DNA of 34,312 nucleotides, from assembly GCA_046757645.1 (NCBI GenBank), contig JBHHYS010000016.1, positions 1 to 34,312 of the forward strand. Direction: 5' to 3'. Origin of the DNA: JBHHYS01 sp046757645 (lineage in GTDB: Bacteria > Acidobacteriota > Terriglobia > Acidiferrales > 2-02-FULL-67-57). The notes under the pieces are model-generated. The model ran no database searches. It was given only the letters and a program-made list of their open reading frames with translations, and had not been told where the DNA came from. Shown here piece by piece: positions 22,207 to 30,440 of this stretch (the stretch's first letter is position 1; each line of letters begins with the position of its first letter). The position numbers and the translations under genes were made by a program.

Positions 22207-23169
22207 TCAACCTTCTATCCCCACGCGGAGGTGCCGGAGAATGTGTTGGAATTCGGCCAATAGGTCTGGGTCCCACCAACCCTGTTTCACCTCAATCTCC
22301 ATGGTGTCCAAAGCCTCATCACAGGGCAGGGCGGGCTTGTACGGCCGCTCCGAGGTGAGGGCATCATAGACGTCTACGATTTGCAGCACCCGCGCAGTCA
22401 GGGGGATTGCCTCGCCTACGAGCCCGTCGGGGTAGCCCGAGCCGTCGAGCTTTTCGTGATGATGGCGAATGATGGGCAGCACCCACCGAAAGGACTTCAG
22501 AGGGGCGCAGATGCGCTCCCCCACAACCGGATGCTCGCGCATGGCCGCCCACTCCTCCGGGGTGAGCGGAGCGGATTTGAGCAGAATGGCGTCGGGCACA
22601 GCTACCTTGCCAATGTCGTGAACCACCCCCGCCCGGCGCAGCGCAGTGATTTGCTCGGGTGGGAGGCCGATGCACGCTCCCAGCCAAGCGGAATACTCAG
22701 ACAAGCGCTCGCAGTGACCCTCCGTATAGGGGTCTTTGCCTTCAATGCTGCGCGCCAGAGCAAAGAGGACGGATTCGGCCCGCTCCAACTCATCCGTATG
22801 GGCCTTTAGGCTGAGCAAGGATCGCACCCGAGCCAATAGCTCGCTGCACTCGACCGGCTTGCTCAAGAAATCGTCGGCTCCAGCCTCGATGCCGCGCACG
22901 CGGTGCTCGGGGGCTGAGAGCCCGGTGATCAGCACCACCGGCGTCAGGCGGCTTTCGGGATTGTTCTTGAGACGCCGGCAGACCTCGAAACCGTCCAGGT
23001 CGGGCAGCAATACATCCAGCAAGACCAAGTCCGGTTGGCCGCGGGCAAACTCTTTGAGAGCATCTCTACCTTCGCCCACGGTGATTACCTTGTATCCCTG
23101 CCGGCGCAACAGCTCCGCCAAGAGCCTGCGGGTGGCTTCGTGATCGTCGACCACCAAGATGGTTCCCAT
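22207..23169 (-). CDS. Response regulator with HD-GYP output, c-di-GMP phosphodiesterase
   Basis: 320 residues from ATG 23169 (GTILVVDDHEATRR follows directly); an in-frame start at 23229 would add 20 residues without domain similarity. Receiver: Asp8/Asp9, phosphoacceptor Asp52 (LVLLDVLLPDLDG), Lys in FLSKPVE. The HD-GYP domain (about 140-320) has EGHCERLS, GVVHDIGKVAVPDAILLK and HHHEKLDGSGYPDGL with standard spacing, and all metal ligands appear intact. It should hydrolyse c-di-GMP to pGpG or GMP when phosphorylated. It stands immediately upstream of the hybrid kinase with eight bases between, so the two almost certainly form one signalling unit. Confidence 0.94.
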   Translation of the reverse strand: MGTILVVDDHEATRRLLAELLRRQGYKVITVGEGRDALKEFARGQPDLVLLDVLLPDLDGFEVCRRLKNNPESRLTPVVLITGLSAPEHRVRGIEAGADDFLSKPVECSELLARVRSLLSLKAHTDELERAESVLFALARSIEGKDPYTEGHCERLSEYSAWLGACIGLPPEQITALRRAGVVHDIGKVAVPDAILLKSAPLTPEEWAAMREHPVVGERICAPLKSFRWVLPIIRHHHEKLDGSGYPDGLVGEAIPLTARVLQIVDVYDALTSERPYKPALPCDEALDTMEIEVKQGWWDPDLLAEFQHILRHLRVGIEG

Positions 23170-23549
23170 CACCGTGTTCTCGACTTCGCGCTCCGCGACG
23201 TGGCACCGCGGCTCACGTCGCTCTTCCACAATGACTCAGGCCGACGGGTGGGGATGCGCGCACGAGCGCCGGGAGCCGCGGTTCGGGCCTAGCGGTTCAT
23301 CCCCTCTTGGGAGCCCACGCCTCCCCCCCTCTTGCTAGTAGAATGCGGGGAAGGCGGAGAAACAATGGGAGAACAGTCGCAGGTACTAGTACAAAAGTAC
23401 CGGGACGCACCCCCGGGGGCCACCCGCTTCCTCGGGGGAAAGGAAGACCTTTTAGCCCAGAAAGTGAGGCTGGCCTGTGCAGCCCGCGGGGTAAAGGAGG
23501 GAGAGAGGCGGCCAACTCCCCGCCGGCGACACCACGGTTCGGGGAGAAG
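23170..23549. other. Intergenic region holding repeat copy A
   Basis: 380 bases between the REC/HD-GYP start and the PP2C stop. It contains the dispersed repeat (23320-23430) and no credible gene. The segment 23382-23401 (GGTACT...AGTACC) can form a 6-bp hairpin. Confidence 0.5.
23320..23430 (+). repeat. Dispersed intergenic repeat, copy A
   Basis: Homologous to the reverse complement of 13550-13660. It includes TAGAAT (about 23339-23344), which could be a -10 box reading rightward, followed by conserved GCGGAGAAACAAT and AAAGTACC blocks and a GC-rich foldable tail. It might encode a small RNA or be a mobile or REP-like unit. Confidence 0.65.
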
Positions 23550-24416
23550 CTACCGGTTCGTAGGCTGCCCCCGACCGCTGTTTACTTCGCAGACGAGCGC
23601 GGTCACATTGTCGGGGCCGCCGCCAGCGTTGGCTTGCGCGACCAAGGTCTCAACCTTTGCCCTTAAGGAGCCCGGGCGCGCCAGAATCTCTCCTATTTGG
23701 CGGTGCCGGACGACCCGGTAAAGCCCATCACTACAGAGCAGGAAGAAATCGCCCGGCTGGAGTTCCGTGGTCGTCACCACCACGTCGAGCCGGCTCATCG
23801 CGCCCACGGCCTGGAGCAACATATTCTGCAACGGAGTTTCGGGGAGCGCTTCGCCCTCGAGGTCGGTGAGCGACTCGGCGAGGGTTTGATCCCGGGTCAG
23901 TGGGGTCAACCTGCCCTGGCGAAGTAGATAGGCGCGGGAGTCACCCACTTGCGCCACCCAGGCCTCGGTGCCACGCAGCAGCGCGGCGGTGAGGGTTGTG
24001 CCCATGCCTTCATACCGCCGATCTTCTCGGGCTATATGGTAAATAACATCACTGGTGGCTTGCACGGCTTGGATGAGGGCGGGGCGCAGGTCGGCCGCGT
24101 CCTGTGTGGGGTTGGGTAGAACTCTCAGAAGCTCGGTGGGCAAGTTTTCCACACACAGCTGACTGGCCACCTGGCCCGCGCTGTGCCCGCCCATGCCGTC
24201 GGCCACGGCCAGGAGCACGCCCGGGGCGGCGAAGGACACCCGAACCTCCCCGCCCGCCGGCAGAATGGTTCGGCGGCGGAGATCGAAGCTCAAGTAATTG
24301 TCTTCGTTATTGGAGCGGATTCGCCCCGTGTCGCTGCCCGCCGCCACGGTGCCCAGCAGGCCCCCTACCCCGGGGGCGGGACCCTCAACAGACGTCGCTG
24401 GTCGACGACGCGCCAT
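23550..24416 (-). CDS. PP2C-family serine/threonine phosphatase
   Basis: 288 residues from ATG 24416. Motifs of the metal-dependent PPM/PP2C family occur in order: RSNNEDN near 35, VADGMGGHSAG near 72, GMGTTLTAALL near 138, QVGDSRAYLLRQG near 155, LTRDQTLAE near 173, LLCSDGLYRVV near 230 and GGPDNVTALVCE near 267. All metal-binding Asp residues are present. It dephosphorylates Ser/Thr proteins in the cytoplasm; such genes usually pair with Hanks-type kinases, none of which is in this window. No membrane segment. It is 250 bases downstream of the dioxygenase gene, with a terminator-like hairpin between them. Confidence 0.95.
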   Translation of the reverse strand: MARRRPATSVEGPAPGVGGLLGTVAAGSDTGRIRSNNEDNYLSFDLRRRTILPAGGEVRVSFAAPGVLLAVADGMGGHSAGQVASQLCVENLPTELLRVLPNPTQDAADLRPALIQAVQATSDVIYHIAREDRRYEGMGTTLTAALLRGTEAWVAQVGDSRAYLLRQGRLTPLTRDQTLAESLTDLEGEALPETPLQNMLLQAVGAMSRLDVVVTTTELQPGDFFLLCSDGLYRVVRHRQIGEILARPGSLRAKVETLVAQANAGGGPDNVTALVCEVNSGRGQPTNR

Positions 24417-24453
24417 CGCTTGGTTAAATCCGACTAGCCGGTCTCAAGCGAAT

Positions 24454-24498
24454 GAAGATAAATAAACGATGCCAGCCAACAAGAACTTCTTTGGCATC
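24454..24498 (-). terminator. Intrinsic terminator candidate after the dioxygenase gene
   Basis: On the minus strand GATGCCA and TGGCATC pair (24498-24492 with 24474-24468), with a further imperfect AAGAA/TTCTT inside, followed by GTTTATTTATC. Stem plus T-rich tail fits a Rho-independent terminator for the gene ending at 24665. Confidence 0.55.
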
Positions 24499-24664
24499 CT
24501 AGCATCCGCAGCTGACCCGGTCAACGATCTCAGCGGTGTTTCCGCCGCGGGTGATCCCGAGCACCCCATAACGAGCTTTAGTTTCTCTCGGTCGGCATGA
24601 CCCCCCGGCGATTCCGCCACCGGGCAATCACCGCCTTGGATTGAAGGGTTAAGGCCGGGCAGAA

Positions 24665-25417
24665 TCAATCCGGGCCTCGCTTGTGTTCCCCCAGGGATTC
24701 TCGAACCGCTCCGTATTGGCTGCCCCATTCGTCGGTCATCTTGCTGCGAATCTCCCATAGTTCGGGGAAGAATTTTGTGCGCAGGCCTTCGTCCAGCAGC
24801 TCCACCGAGCGTCCTTTCAAGGATTTCGCCCCCAGACCGATGGTGCGGTGAATCAGTTGGATGTGATGGAAACGGAATTTTTGAAACAGCTCATCGAATT
24901 CGGCCAGCGCTTCCGCCACCACATAGGCATCACTGTGCGCGTAGCCGGAATGGTAAATTGCCTCCACCGTCAAGTTGTGGCGATCCAGATAGTGGGTCTT
25001 GAAAGACTGCCACAGCGGAGGGGGCATTTTCAGAAGCGTCCGAAACCCCGGGGATTCCTGGCCGCTGCCACTCCCCAACCGCACCCGGATTTCCTGATAT
25101 TCTTTGGGCGACATCGTTTCCAAAAGCGAGAGCTCTTCGATCATCAGCCTCTGCACAATGTGTACCCGCCGAAATAATGTCATCACCCGGTTGGTATTCT
25201 CTTCCTGGATGTAATCATCGATGTCCAGCAGGGTATTGGCGATCAGCTTCATCAAGAGCTCTTCCACCTGATGGACAATTTGAAATTGGAGCTCGTCCTG
25301 ATTGCAGAAGTCGGTGAAATCTTTTTGGCAGGAGAGCAGCCTCTTGGTATTCAGATACAATTCGTAGTCGAGAGTACCTTCACCATTCATAATCGAGTAA
25401 AAGTAGGAACGATCCAC
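24665..25417 (-). CDS. Tryptophan 2,3-dioxygenase-family haem oxygenase, divergent substrate loop
   Basis: 250 residues from GTG 25417, with GGGAGG five bases upstream. Family blocks: DELQFQIVHQVEELLMKL (His49, matching the active-site His of Xanthomonas TDO), RVRLGSGSGQESPGFR (Arg111 matching the carboxylate-binding Arg) and FRFHHIQLIHRTIG (proximal haem His near 184-185), then FFPELWEIRSKM. In classical TDO the stretch between HRTIG and FFPEL carries GTGGSSG, which holds the amino-acid part of tryptophan. Here it reads AKSLKGRS. TDO opens the indole ring of tryptophan to N-formylkynurenine; the altered loop means another indole or aromatic substrate is possible. It is divergent from the molybdenum hydroxylase cluster; no kynurenine genes are nearby. 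Confidence 0.82.
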   Translation of the reverse strand: MDRSYFYSIMNGEGTLDYELYLNTKRLLSCQKDFTDFCNQDELQFQIVHQVEELLMKLIANTLLDIDDYIQEENTNRVMTLFRRVHIVQRLMIEELSLLETMSPKEYQEIRVRLGSGSGQESPGFRTLLKMPPPLWQSFKTHYLDRHNLTVEAIYHSGYAHSDAYVVAEALAEFDELFQKFRFHHIQLIHRTIGLGAKSLKGRSVELLDEGLRTKFFPELWEIRSKMTDEWGSQYGAVRESLGEHKRGPD

Positions 25418-25977
25418 GACAACCTCCCTCGCGCAGGATGTTAATGAATACCAGCCCGCCTAGCGACGACAGTGGTGAACCATAGACGCTGCATCCGCCG
25501 GCCCCTCCCCGACACCCCATCCCCTGGGCGCAAAAGAGGGCGGGCGCAACCGCAGCAAGAAAACTCCTCTGACAGCGACTTGGAGGCACCCATCGGGAGC
25601 AAGCCACTCGTTGAGCGGCATCTTAGACCGGCCCCCCAGGCAAGTCAACGCGCGGGGTCGATGTTGCTTTCTTGTGAGAGGGTGGTGTCAAATTTCTTGG
25701 TCGGCGGAAATTGTCGCCTCCGTCGCGGTTGGTGTGAGGGTGCGGATGGGCAGAGCTGCTGGGGGAGCGTCGTTTCTGACGCTACCCGGCTGGGCTTGCC
25801 TGCGCAAACCGCTCCGAATCGGGTCGCTCCTGCCCTACTTTTCTGGTCGGGCTTTGGGTCGAGCGTCCCGCCCCGCCGGCGACTTGCTCTCACTCCTCGC
25901 CTTTCGGTACAATCCCGCCCGTCCTTAGTTTTTTTTGCGGGGGATGGCGCGCCCCAACCGCTTGAGGCCGGAGGACG
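25418..25977. promoter_or_regulatory. 560-base divergent region between dioxygenase and molybdenum hydroxylase cluster
   Basis: No gene is credible here. A plus-strand promoter candidate is TTGCTC (25884-25889), 18 bases, TACAAT (25908-25913), then a T8 run, leading to the FAD-subunit gene. The length would allow regulator sites, but no clear inverted repeat was identified. Confidence 0.5.
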
Positions 25978-26874
25978 ATGTATCCCCGGGCATTCCGCTA
26001 TCATCGAGCGAATTCAGTGGAGGAAGCCGCCTCCCTGCTCGCCGAGTTAGGCGAAGAAGCCAAATTACTGGCGGGCGGGCAGAGCCTGATCCCGCTCATG
26101 AAGCTCCGCCTGGCCAGTCCGCCCCACTTGGTGGACCTCAACTTTGTGCCCGGGCTTTCCTACATCAAGGAAGAGGGAGGCGCACTTCGGTTTGGGTCGC
26201 TCACCCGCCATGCGGAACTGGAAGCCTCGCCGACCGCCAGACGGATCCCGATCTTGCATGATTGCGCGTCGGGGATCGCCGACGTTCAGGTTCGCAACCA
26301 GGGAACGATTGGCGGATCGCTGGCGGAGGCCGACCCCAGCGGGGATTGGGCCCCTGTTCTTCTCACGCTTTCGACCCAGGTTCTCTGCGTGGGCCCGACC
26401 GGTGCGCGCACAATCCCTCTCTCTCGTTTCTTTACCGATGCCTACACGACCGTATTGGCGCCCACGGAAGTACTGCGGGAGGTGGTTGTCAAGCTGCCGC
26501 CCCAGAACAGCCGCGGAGCCTATCTGGCACTCAAGCGCAGCGCCCCCGTGTACGCTACCGCCAGCGTCGCGGTTCAGTTGACCCTAGCAGACAGAGACAT
26601 CTGCCAGGAGGCCGGGGTCGCTCTGGGAGCGGTGGGATTGACTCCCATCAAGGCGACCGAGGCGGAAGCCGCCCTGCGGGGACAACCCCTCACGGAGAAG
26701 ACCATCGAAGCGGCGGCGGAAGCGGCGATGGAAGCCTCGAACCCACAATCCGACACGAGGGGAACGGCGGAGTACAAGCGGGCGCTGGTCGGGGCCCTAG
26801 TGAAACGAGCCATCGACATTGCGATCCGCCGCTGCCGGAATGAGGCGGTGGAAGTGAGTCACTATTATGCCTGA
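25978..26874 (+). CDS. FAD-binding (medium) subunit of a xanthine dehydrogenase/CO dehydrogenase-family enzyme
   Basis: 298 residues from ATG 25978, with GGAGGA six bases upstream. The FAD-binding motifs are AGGQSLIPLMKLRLA near 32 and RNQGTIGGSLAEADPSGD near 108 (the TIGG loop that holds the flavin pyrophosphate). The C-terminal CO_deh_flav_C domain starts near 175 (YLALKRSAPVYATASVAV). The subunit passes electrons from the 2Fe-2S centres to an acceptor such as NAD or quinone. Its stop overlaps the next start by eight bases. First gene of the cluster. Confidence 0.94.
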   Translation: MYPRAFRYHRANSVEEAASLLAELGEEAKLLAGGQSLIPLMKLRLASPPHLVDLNFVPGLSYIKEEGGALRFGSLTRHAELEASPTARRIPILHDCASGIADVQVRNQGTIGGSLAEADPSGDWAPVLLTLSTQVLCVGPTGARTIPLSRFFTDAYTTVLAPTEVLREVVVKLPPQNSRGAYLALKRSAPVYATASVAVQLTLADRDICQEAGVALGAVGLTPIKATEAEAALRGQPLTEKTIEAAAEAAMEASNPQSDTRGTAEYKRALVGALVKRAIDIAIRRCRNEAVEVSHYYA

Positions 26875-27355
26875 AGAAATCGAACCGGTTCCGATTACGC
26901 TCAGGGTCAACGGCAAATTCTACGCGCTCGCGGTCGAACCGCGTCTGCTCCTCGTCGATCTGCTCCGGGATGAATTGAATCTGACTGGCACCCACATCGG
27001 CTGCGAAACCACCTACTGTGGGGCCTGTACCGTGCTCTTAAACGGGGTCAGTGTTAAGTCGTGCACGGTGTTCGCCGTCCAGGCCGACCACGGGGAAGTG
27101 CTGACCGTCGAAGGGCTCGGGGGCAACGGCCGCCTGCATCCTCTTCAGCAGGCTTTTACGGAGCACCATGCCCTGCAGTGCGGCTACTGCACGCCGGGGC
27201 TGTTGATCTCCGCCTATCATTTGCTCTCGAAGAATCCGCGCCCCAGTGAGAAGGATATCCGCAAAGCGACGGCGGGGAACTGTTGCCGCTGCACGGGGTA
27301 CCAGAACATTATCAAAGCGATCAAAGCCGCGGCTGCGCAGATGCCGGGTAGATAA
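26867..27355 (+). CDS. 2Fe-2S (small) subunit of the molybdenum hydroxylase
   Basis: 162 residues from ATG 26867. The plant-type ferredoxin cluster ligands are in GCETTYCGACTVLLNG with a fourth Cys in VKSC; the second cluster uses LQCGYCTPG and the CRCTGY block. It shuttles electrons between molybdenum cofactor and FAD. The usual GN-L-CRCTGY reads GN-C-CRCTGY, giving an additional Cys beside a cluster ligand. Length matches the family (about 155-165). It overlaps the FAD gene by eight bases and is five bases from the CoxG-like gene. Confidence 0.96.
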   Translation: MPEEIEPVPITLRVNGKFYALAVEPRLLLVDLLRDELNLTGTHIGCETTYCGACTVLLNGVSVKSCTVFAVQADHGEVLTVEGLGGNGRLHPLQQAFTEHHALQCGYCTPGLLISAYHLLSKNPRPSEKDIRKATAGNCCRCTGYQNIIKAIKAAAAQMPGR

Positions 27356-27360
27356 AAACG

Positions 27361-27801
27361 ATGGCGATTGCTTTTGGGGGCGAATTTCGGGTGCGGCAAA
27401 CCAAGGAACAGGTGTACGATTTTCTCACCGACCCGAACCGATTTGCCCCGCTGCTCCCCGACTTCCAAAGCTTGAGCGTCGATGACGAAAAGAACTGCAC
27501 CGTGAAGGTGAAGGTGGGGATCTCCCATATCCGCGGGGTCGCCACGGTCAAGCTGCGGCTGGGGGAAGCGGAGCGGCCGCGCCGCGCCTTCTACCAGGGA
27601 AAAGGAAGCCTGGCGGGTGGAACCGTGAATTTCACCGCGGGGTTCGACCTGGAAGAGGACTCCGGGGGAACCCGGGTCCGGTGGAAGGGCGAAGCCCAGA
27701 TCTTCGGGCGACTGACTTCCGTGGCCGGAGGGTTACTGGAGCCGTTGGGGAGAAAGAGCGTGCAGAAATTAGTGGATGGGCTGGAAACGGCACTGAGCTG
27801 A
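27361..27801 (+). CDS. CoxG-like SRPBCC-family protein
   Basis: 146 residues from ATG 27361. The N-terminus GEFRVRQTKEQVYDFLTDPNRFAPLLPDFQ and the middle RVRWKGEAQIFGRLTSVAGGLLEPLGRKSV match the CO dehydrogenase subunit G family of the START/SRPBCC superfamily. CoxG in Oligotropha has been linked to membrane attachment of CO dehydrogenase; homologues accompany many molybdenum hydroxylases that do not oxidise CO. It is placed between the 2Fe-2S and molybdopterin subunit genes, 16 bases before the latter. There is no membrane segment. Confidence 0.92.
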   Translation: MAIAFGGEFRVRQTKEQVYDFLTDPNRFAPLLPDFQSLSVDDEKNCTVKVKVGISHIRGVATVKLRLGEAERPRRAFYQGKGSLAGGTVNFTAGFDLEEDSGGTRVRWKGEAQIFGRLTSVAGGLLEPLGRKSVQKLVDGLETALS

Positions 27802-27817
27802 GGGAGCGCTACTCGAC

Positions 27818-30346
27818 ATGGGCAGAAGAAGAGGAAGACAGGTGGCGAGCACGAAAGCATCCTCCCCGCGGCGGAAAGCTGGCCGCCAGGGGAATGGTGC
27901 GGCCGAACGGTGGGTGGGCAAGTCCCTGCCCCGGAAGGAAGCGGCGCGGCTGATCCGGGGCCAGGGGAAATTCGTCGACGACTACAAGATGCCCGGGATG
28001 CTGCATTTGTGTCTGGTGCGCTCCCCCTATGCTCACGGCAGAATTGAAAGCATCGACGTTTCCGCGGCCGAAAGCTCTCCCGGGGTTGCCTGCGCCCTCA
28101 CGGGGCCGGAGATCGCAGCGCTGATGCAGCCTTTCATTGAGATCGGGCCGGAGCCGGGCGCGAAAATCATGGATTATCCGATGGGCACCGACAAGGTGCG
28201 CTATCAGGGGGAGCCGGTGGCTGCCGTGGTGGCCGACTCCCGCATGGCGGCGGAGGATGCCGCCGAGCTGGTTCAGGTGGAATACCAGATGCTGGACTCG
28301 GTCGTGGACGCCGACGAAGCTCGCAAGGACAAGATCATCATCCACGAAGCGGCGGGCACGAATGTGGTGTGGAATGGGGTCTTCGAATACGGGGACGTCG
28401 ATCGGGCTTTCAAAAAGGCTGCCTATATCGTGAACATCGATCGGCTCCACTTCCATCGTTTCTCCAGCACCCCACTGGAAAACAACGCCGTCATTGCCCA
28501 GTGGGATCCAAGCGAGGACTGCATCCATTTTCGCTGCAATAACTCCTTTCCCGCCTTCGCCATCCAGTTCCTGGCGCTGGCGCTGGGCGTGCACATAGAC
28601 CAGATTCGCGTGCAGACCTACGACATTGGCGGCAGCTTCGGGATCAAGATCACCAATTATCCGTACATGGCGATTTGCGCTCTGGCGTCCCGGAAGGCCG
28701 GCGGCCGCCCGGTGAAATGGGTAGAGACACGCTCGGAACACTTGACCGCCAGCGCCCATGGGAACGAACGAACCTTCCGCGATACCCGGGTGGCTCTGGA
28801 CAAAGACGGGCGGATTACCGCCATCGAGTCGCGTCACCTCGACGACTGCGGCGCGTATCCCCGCTATGAGCCCCTGGGCTGCATTATTTGGGCACAAGTG
28901 CTCCCGGGCGCCTATCGGTTCAGAAACTTGCGGGTCGACTTCACCCAGGTATGCACGAACAAATGCCCGGTGGGGCCGAACCGGGGCTACTCCCGGATGC
29001 AACATCTGTGGTTCGTCGAACGGGTGGTGGATATCTGCAGCCACGTCATCGGCCTTCCCGCCGACGAGATGCGGCTGCGCAATTACATTAAAGCCCATGA
29101 GTTCCCCTACACCACGCCCAATGGGTGCGTGTACGACTCCGGGGATTACGCTCGGATGCTAGAGATCGCCAAGGCGCGAATCGGCTGGAAGGAATGGAAG
29201 GAGAAACAGCGGAAAGCGCGGGCCGCGGGGCGAGTGATTGGCCTGGGGATTGGCACCACGCTCGACTCCGGGACGAATAATTTCGGCCAGTCGCGCATCA
29301 TCAATCCCCACGTCCCCTATTCGGGTCAGTCCGAGGGGGCCAACATCAAGCTGGACATTGACGGGCAAATCGTGGTCAGCCTGGGGACGGTGCCGCAGGG
29401 TCAGGGCCACGAAACCACCGCCGCCCAGGTGGTCGCCGACGTGCTCAATGTTCATCCCGACAGGGTGAGCGTCCGCCCGGGTTTTGACACGGAACGGAAC
29501 GTGCATACAGGTCACTCGGGTACCTATGCCAGCCAGTTTGCGGTCACGGGGCTCTCGGCTGTCCACGGCGCCGCGCAAAAGCTGAAAGCAGAGCTAAAAC
29601 GCTTGGCCGCCTTTGCCCTCCAAGCGAAGGCGGAGAAGCTGGAGTTCGGCGTGGGCCCGCAGGGCCCCGAGGTGCGGGTGAAGGGGACAAAGAAATCGAT
29701 TAACTACTGGGGCCTGGCCAACCTGGTGAACGTGAATAACGCCGTACTCCCCCAGGGCTTGGATGTGACTCTCAACTGCCGCCATATCTATCGGCCCCCT
29801 TTCCAACTACCCGACATCAAGCGGAAGTACGGGAACTTAACCCTCACCTATAGCGCCCAGCTTCACATCGCCGTCATCGAGGTGGACAAGGAAACCTTCC
29901 AGCCGAAGATTCTCGATTATGCCGCAGTGGATGACTGCGGCACGGTGGTCAATCCGGTAATCGTCGAGGGCCAAGTGCACGGGGCGACGGCTCACGGCAT
30001 TGGGGCCGCGTTGCTGGAGAGCTGCGTTTACGACCAAGCCGGCAACCTGTTGACCAGCACCTTCAGTGACTATATTCCCATCACCGTCCTCAACATGCCC
30101 AACCTCCGCTGCGACCACATCCAGAGCCCTTCGCCCTTTACCTACAGTGGGGCGAAGGGCATGGGAGAGGGGGGCGGGACGCCTCTGCATACGATTTCTG
30201 CGGCGCTGCAGGACGCTCTCTACTCGAGCGGCATTATCATTGACGACTCCCACAATAACGCGACGGGCATCTTCCACGCCCTTCAGCGCGTCGGTGCCCA
30301 CCAAGCCAGCGAAAACGTGCGGGTCGAGCGGCGACCTCCGTCATGA
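27818..30346 (+). CDS. Molybdopterin-binding (large) subunit of a xanthine dehydrogenase-family hydroxylase
   Basis: 842 residues from ATG 27818. Domain 1 (about 35-150) has RLIRGQGKFVDDYKMPGMLH and VRSPYAHGRIESID. The molybdenum-binding part has IGGSFGIKIT near 272, GAYRFRNLRVDFTQ near 365 and QGQGHETTAAQVVADVL near 530. The catalytic Glu784 is in GMGEGGGTP. At the active-site loop, where form I CO dehydrogenase has AYxCSFR and form II proteins AYRGAGR, this protein reads PNRGYSR (387-393). It is therefore not a CO dehydrogenase; the substrate is unknown, probably an aromatic heterocycle or aldehyde. The basic N-terminal extension is not a Tat signal, so the enzyme is cytoplasmic. No xdhC or coxDE-type maturation gene is present. 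Confidence 0.95.
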   Translation: MGRRRGRQVASTKASSPRRKAGRQGNGAAERWVGKSLPRKEAARLIRGQGKFVDDYKMPGMLHLCLVRSPYAHGRIESIDVSAAESSPGVACALTGPEIAALMQPFIEIGPEPGAKIMDYPMGTDKVRYQGEPVAAVVADSRMAAEDAAELVQVEYQMLDSVVDADEARKDKIIIHEAAGTNVVWNGVFEYGDVDRAFKKAAYIVNIDRLHFHRFSSTPLENNAVIAQWDPSEDCIHFRCNNSFPAFAIQFLALALGVHIDQIRVQTYDIGGSFGIKITNYPYMAICALASRKAGGRPVKWVETRSEHLTASAHGNERTFRDTRVALDKDGRITAIESRHLDDCGAYPRYEPLGCIIWAQVLPGAYRFRNLRVDFTQVCTNKCPVGPNRGYSRMQHLWFVERVVDICSHVIGLPADEMRLRNYIKAHEFPYTTPNGCVYDSGDYARMLEIAKARIGWKEWKEKQRKARAAGRVIGLGIGTTLDSGTNNFGQSRIINPHVPYSGQSEGANIKLDIDGQIVVSLGTVPQGQGHETTAAQVVADVLNVHPDRVSVRPGFDTERNVHTGHSGTYASQFAVTGLSAVHGAAQKLKAELKRLAAFALQAKAEKLEFGVGPQGPEVRVKGTKKSINYWGLANLVNVNNAVLPQGLDVTLNCRHIYRPPFQLPDIKRKYGNLTLTYSAQLHIAVIEVDKETFQPKILDYAAVDDCGTVVNPVIVEGQVHGATAHGIGAALLESCVYDQAGNLLTSTFSDYIPITVLNMPNLRCDHIQSPSPFTYSGAKGMGEGGGTPLHTISAALQDALYSSGIIIDDSHNNATGIFHALQRVGAHQASENVRVERRPPS

Positions 30347-30440
30347 GGGCAGCGCAGTGAGGCTCGACCCCACCGGACACCGAGGCCCTTCTTGTCTCCT
30401 CGCCCAGCCTGCCTCCAGGTGAAAGGACCGCGACCCGCCC

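Noticed and set aside
25935..26261. Plus-strand frame from ATG at 25944 overlapping the FAD-subunit start
   Set aside because: Out of frame with the FAD subunit, low-complexity Arg/Ser composition; ATG 25978 has the proper ribosome site and family N-terminus.
27809..29098. 429-codon minus-strand frame opposite the molybdopterin subunit
   Set aside because: Codon-complement shadow; His/Gly/Val-rich with no motif.
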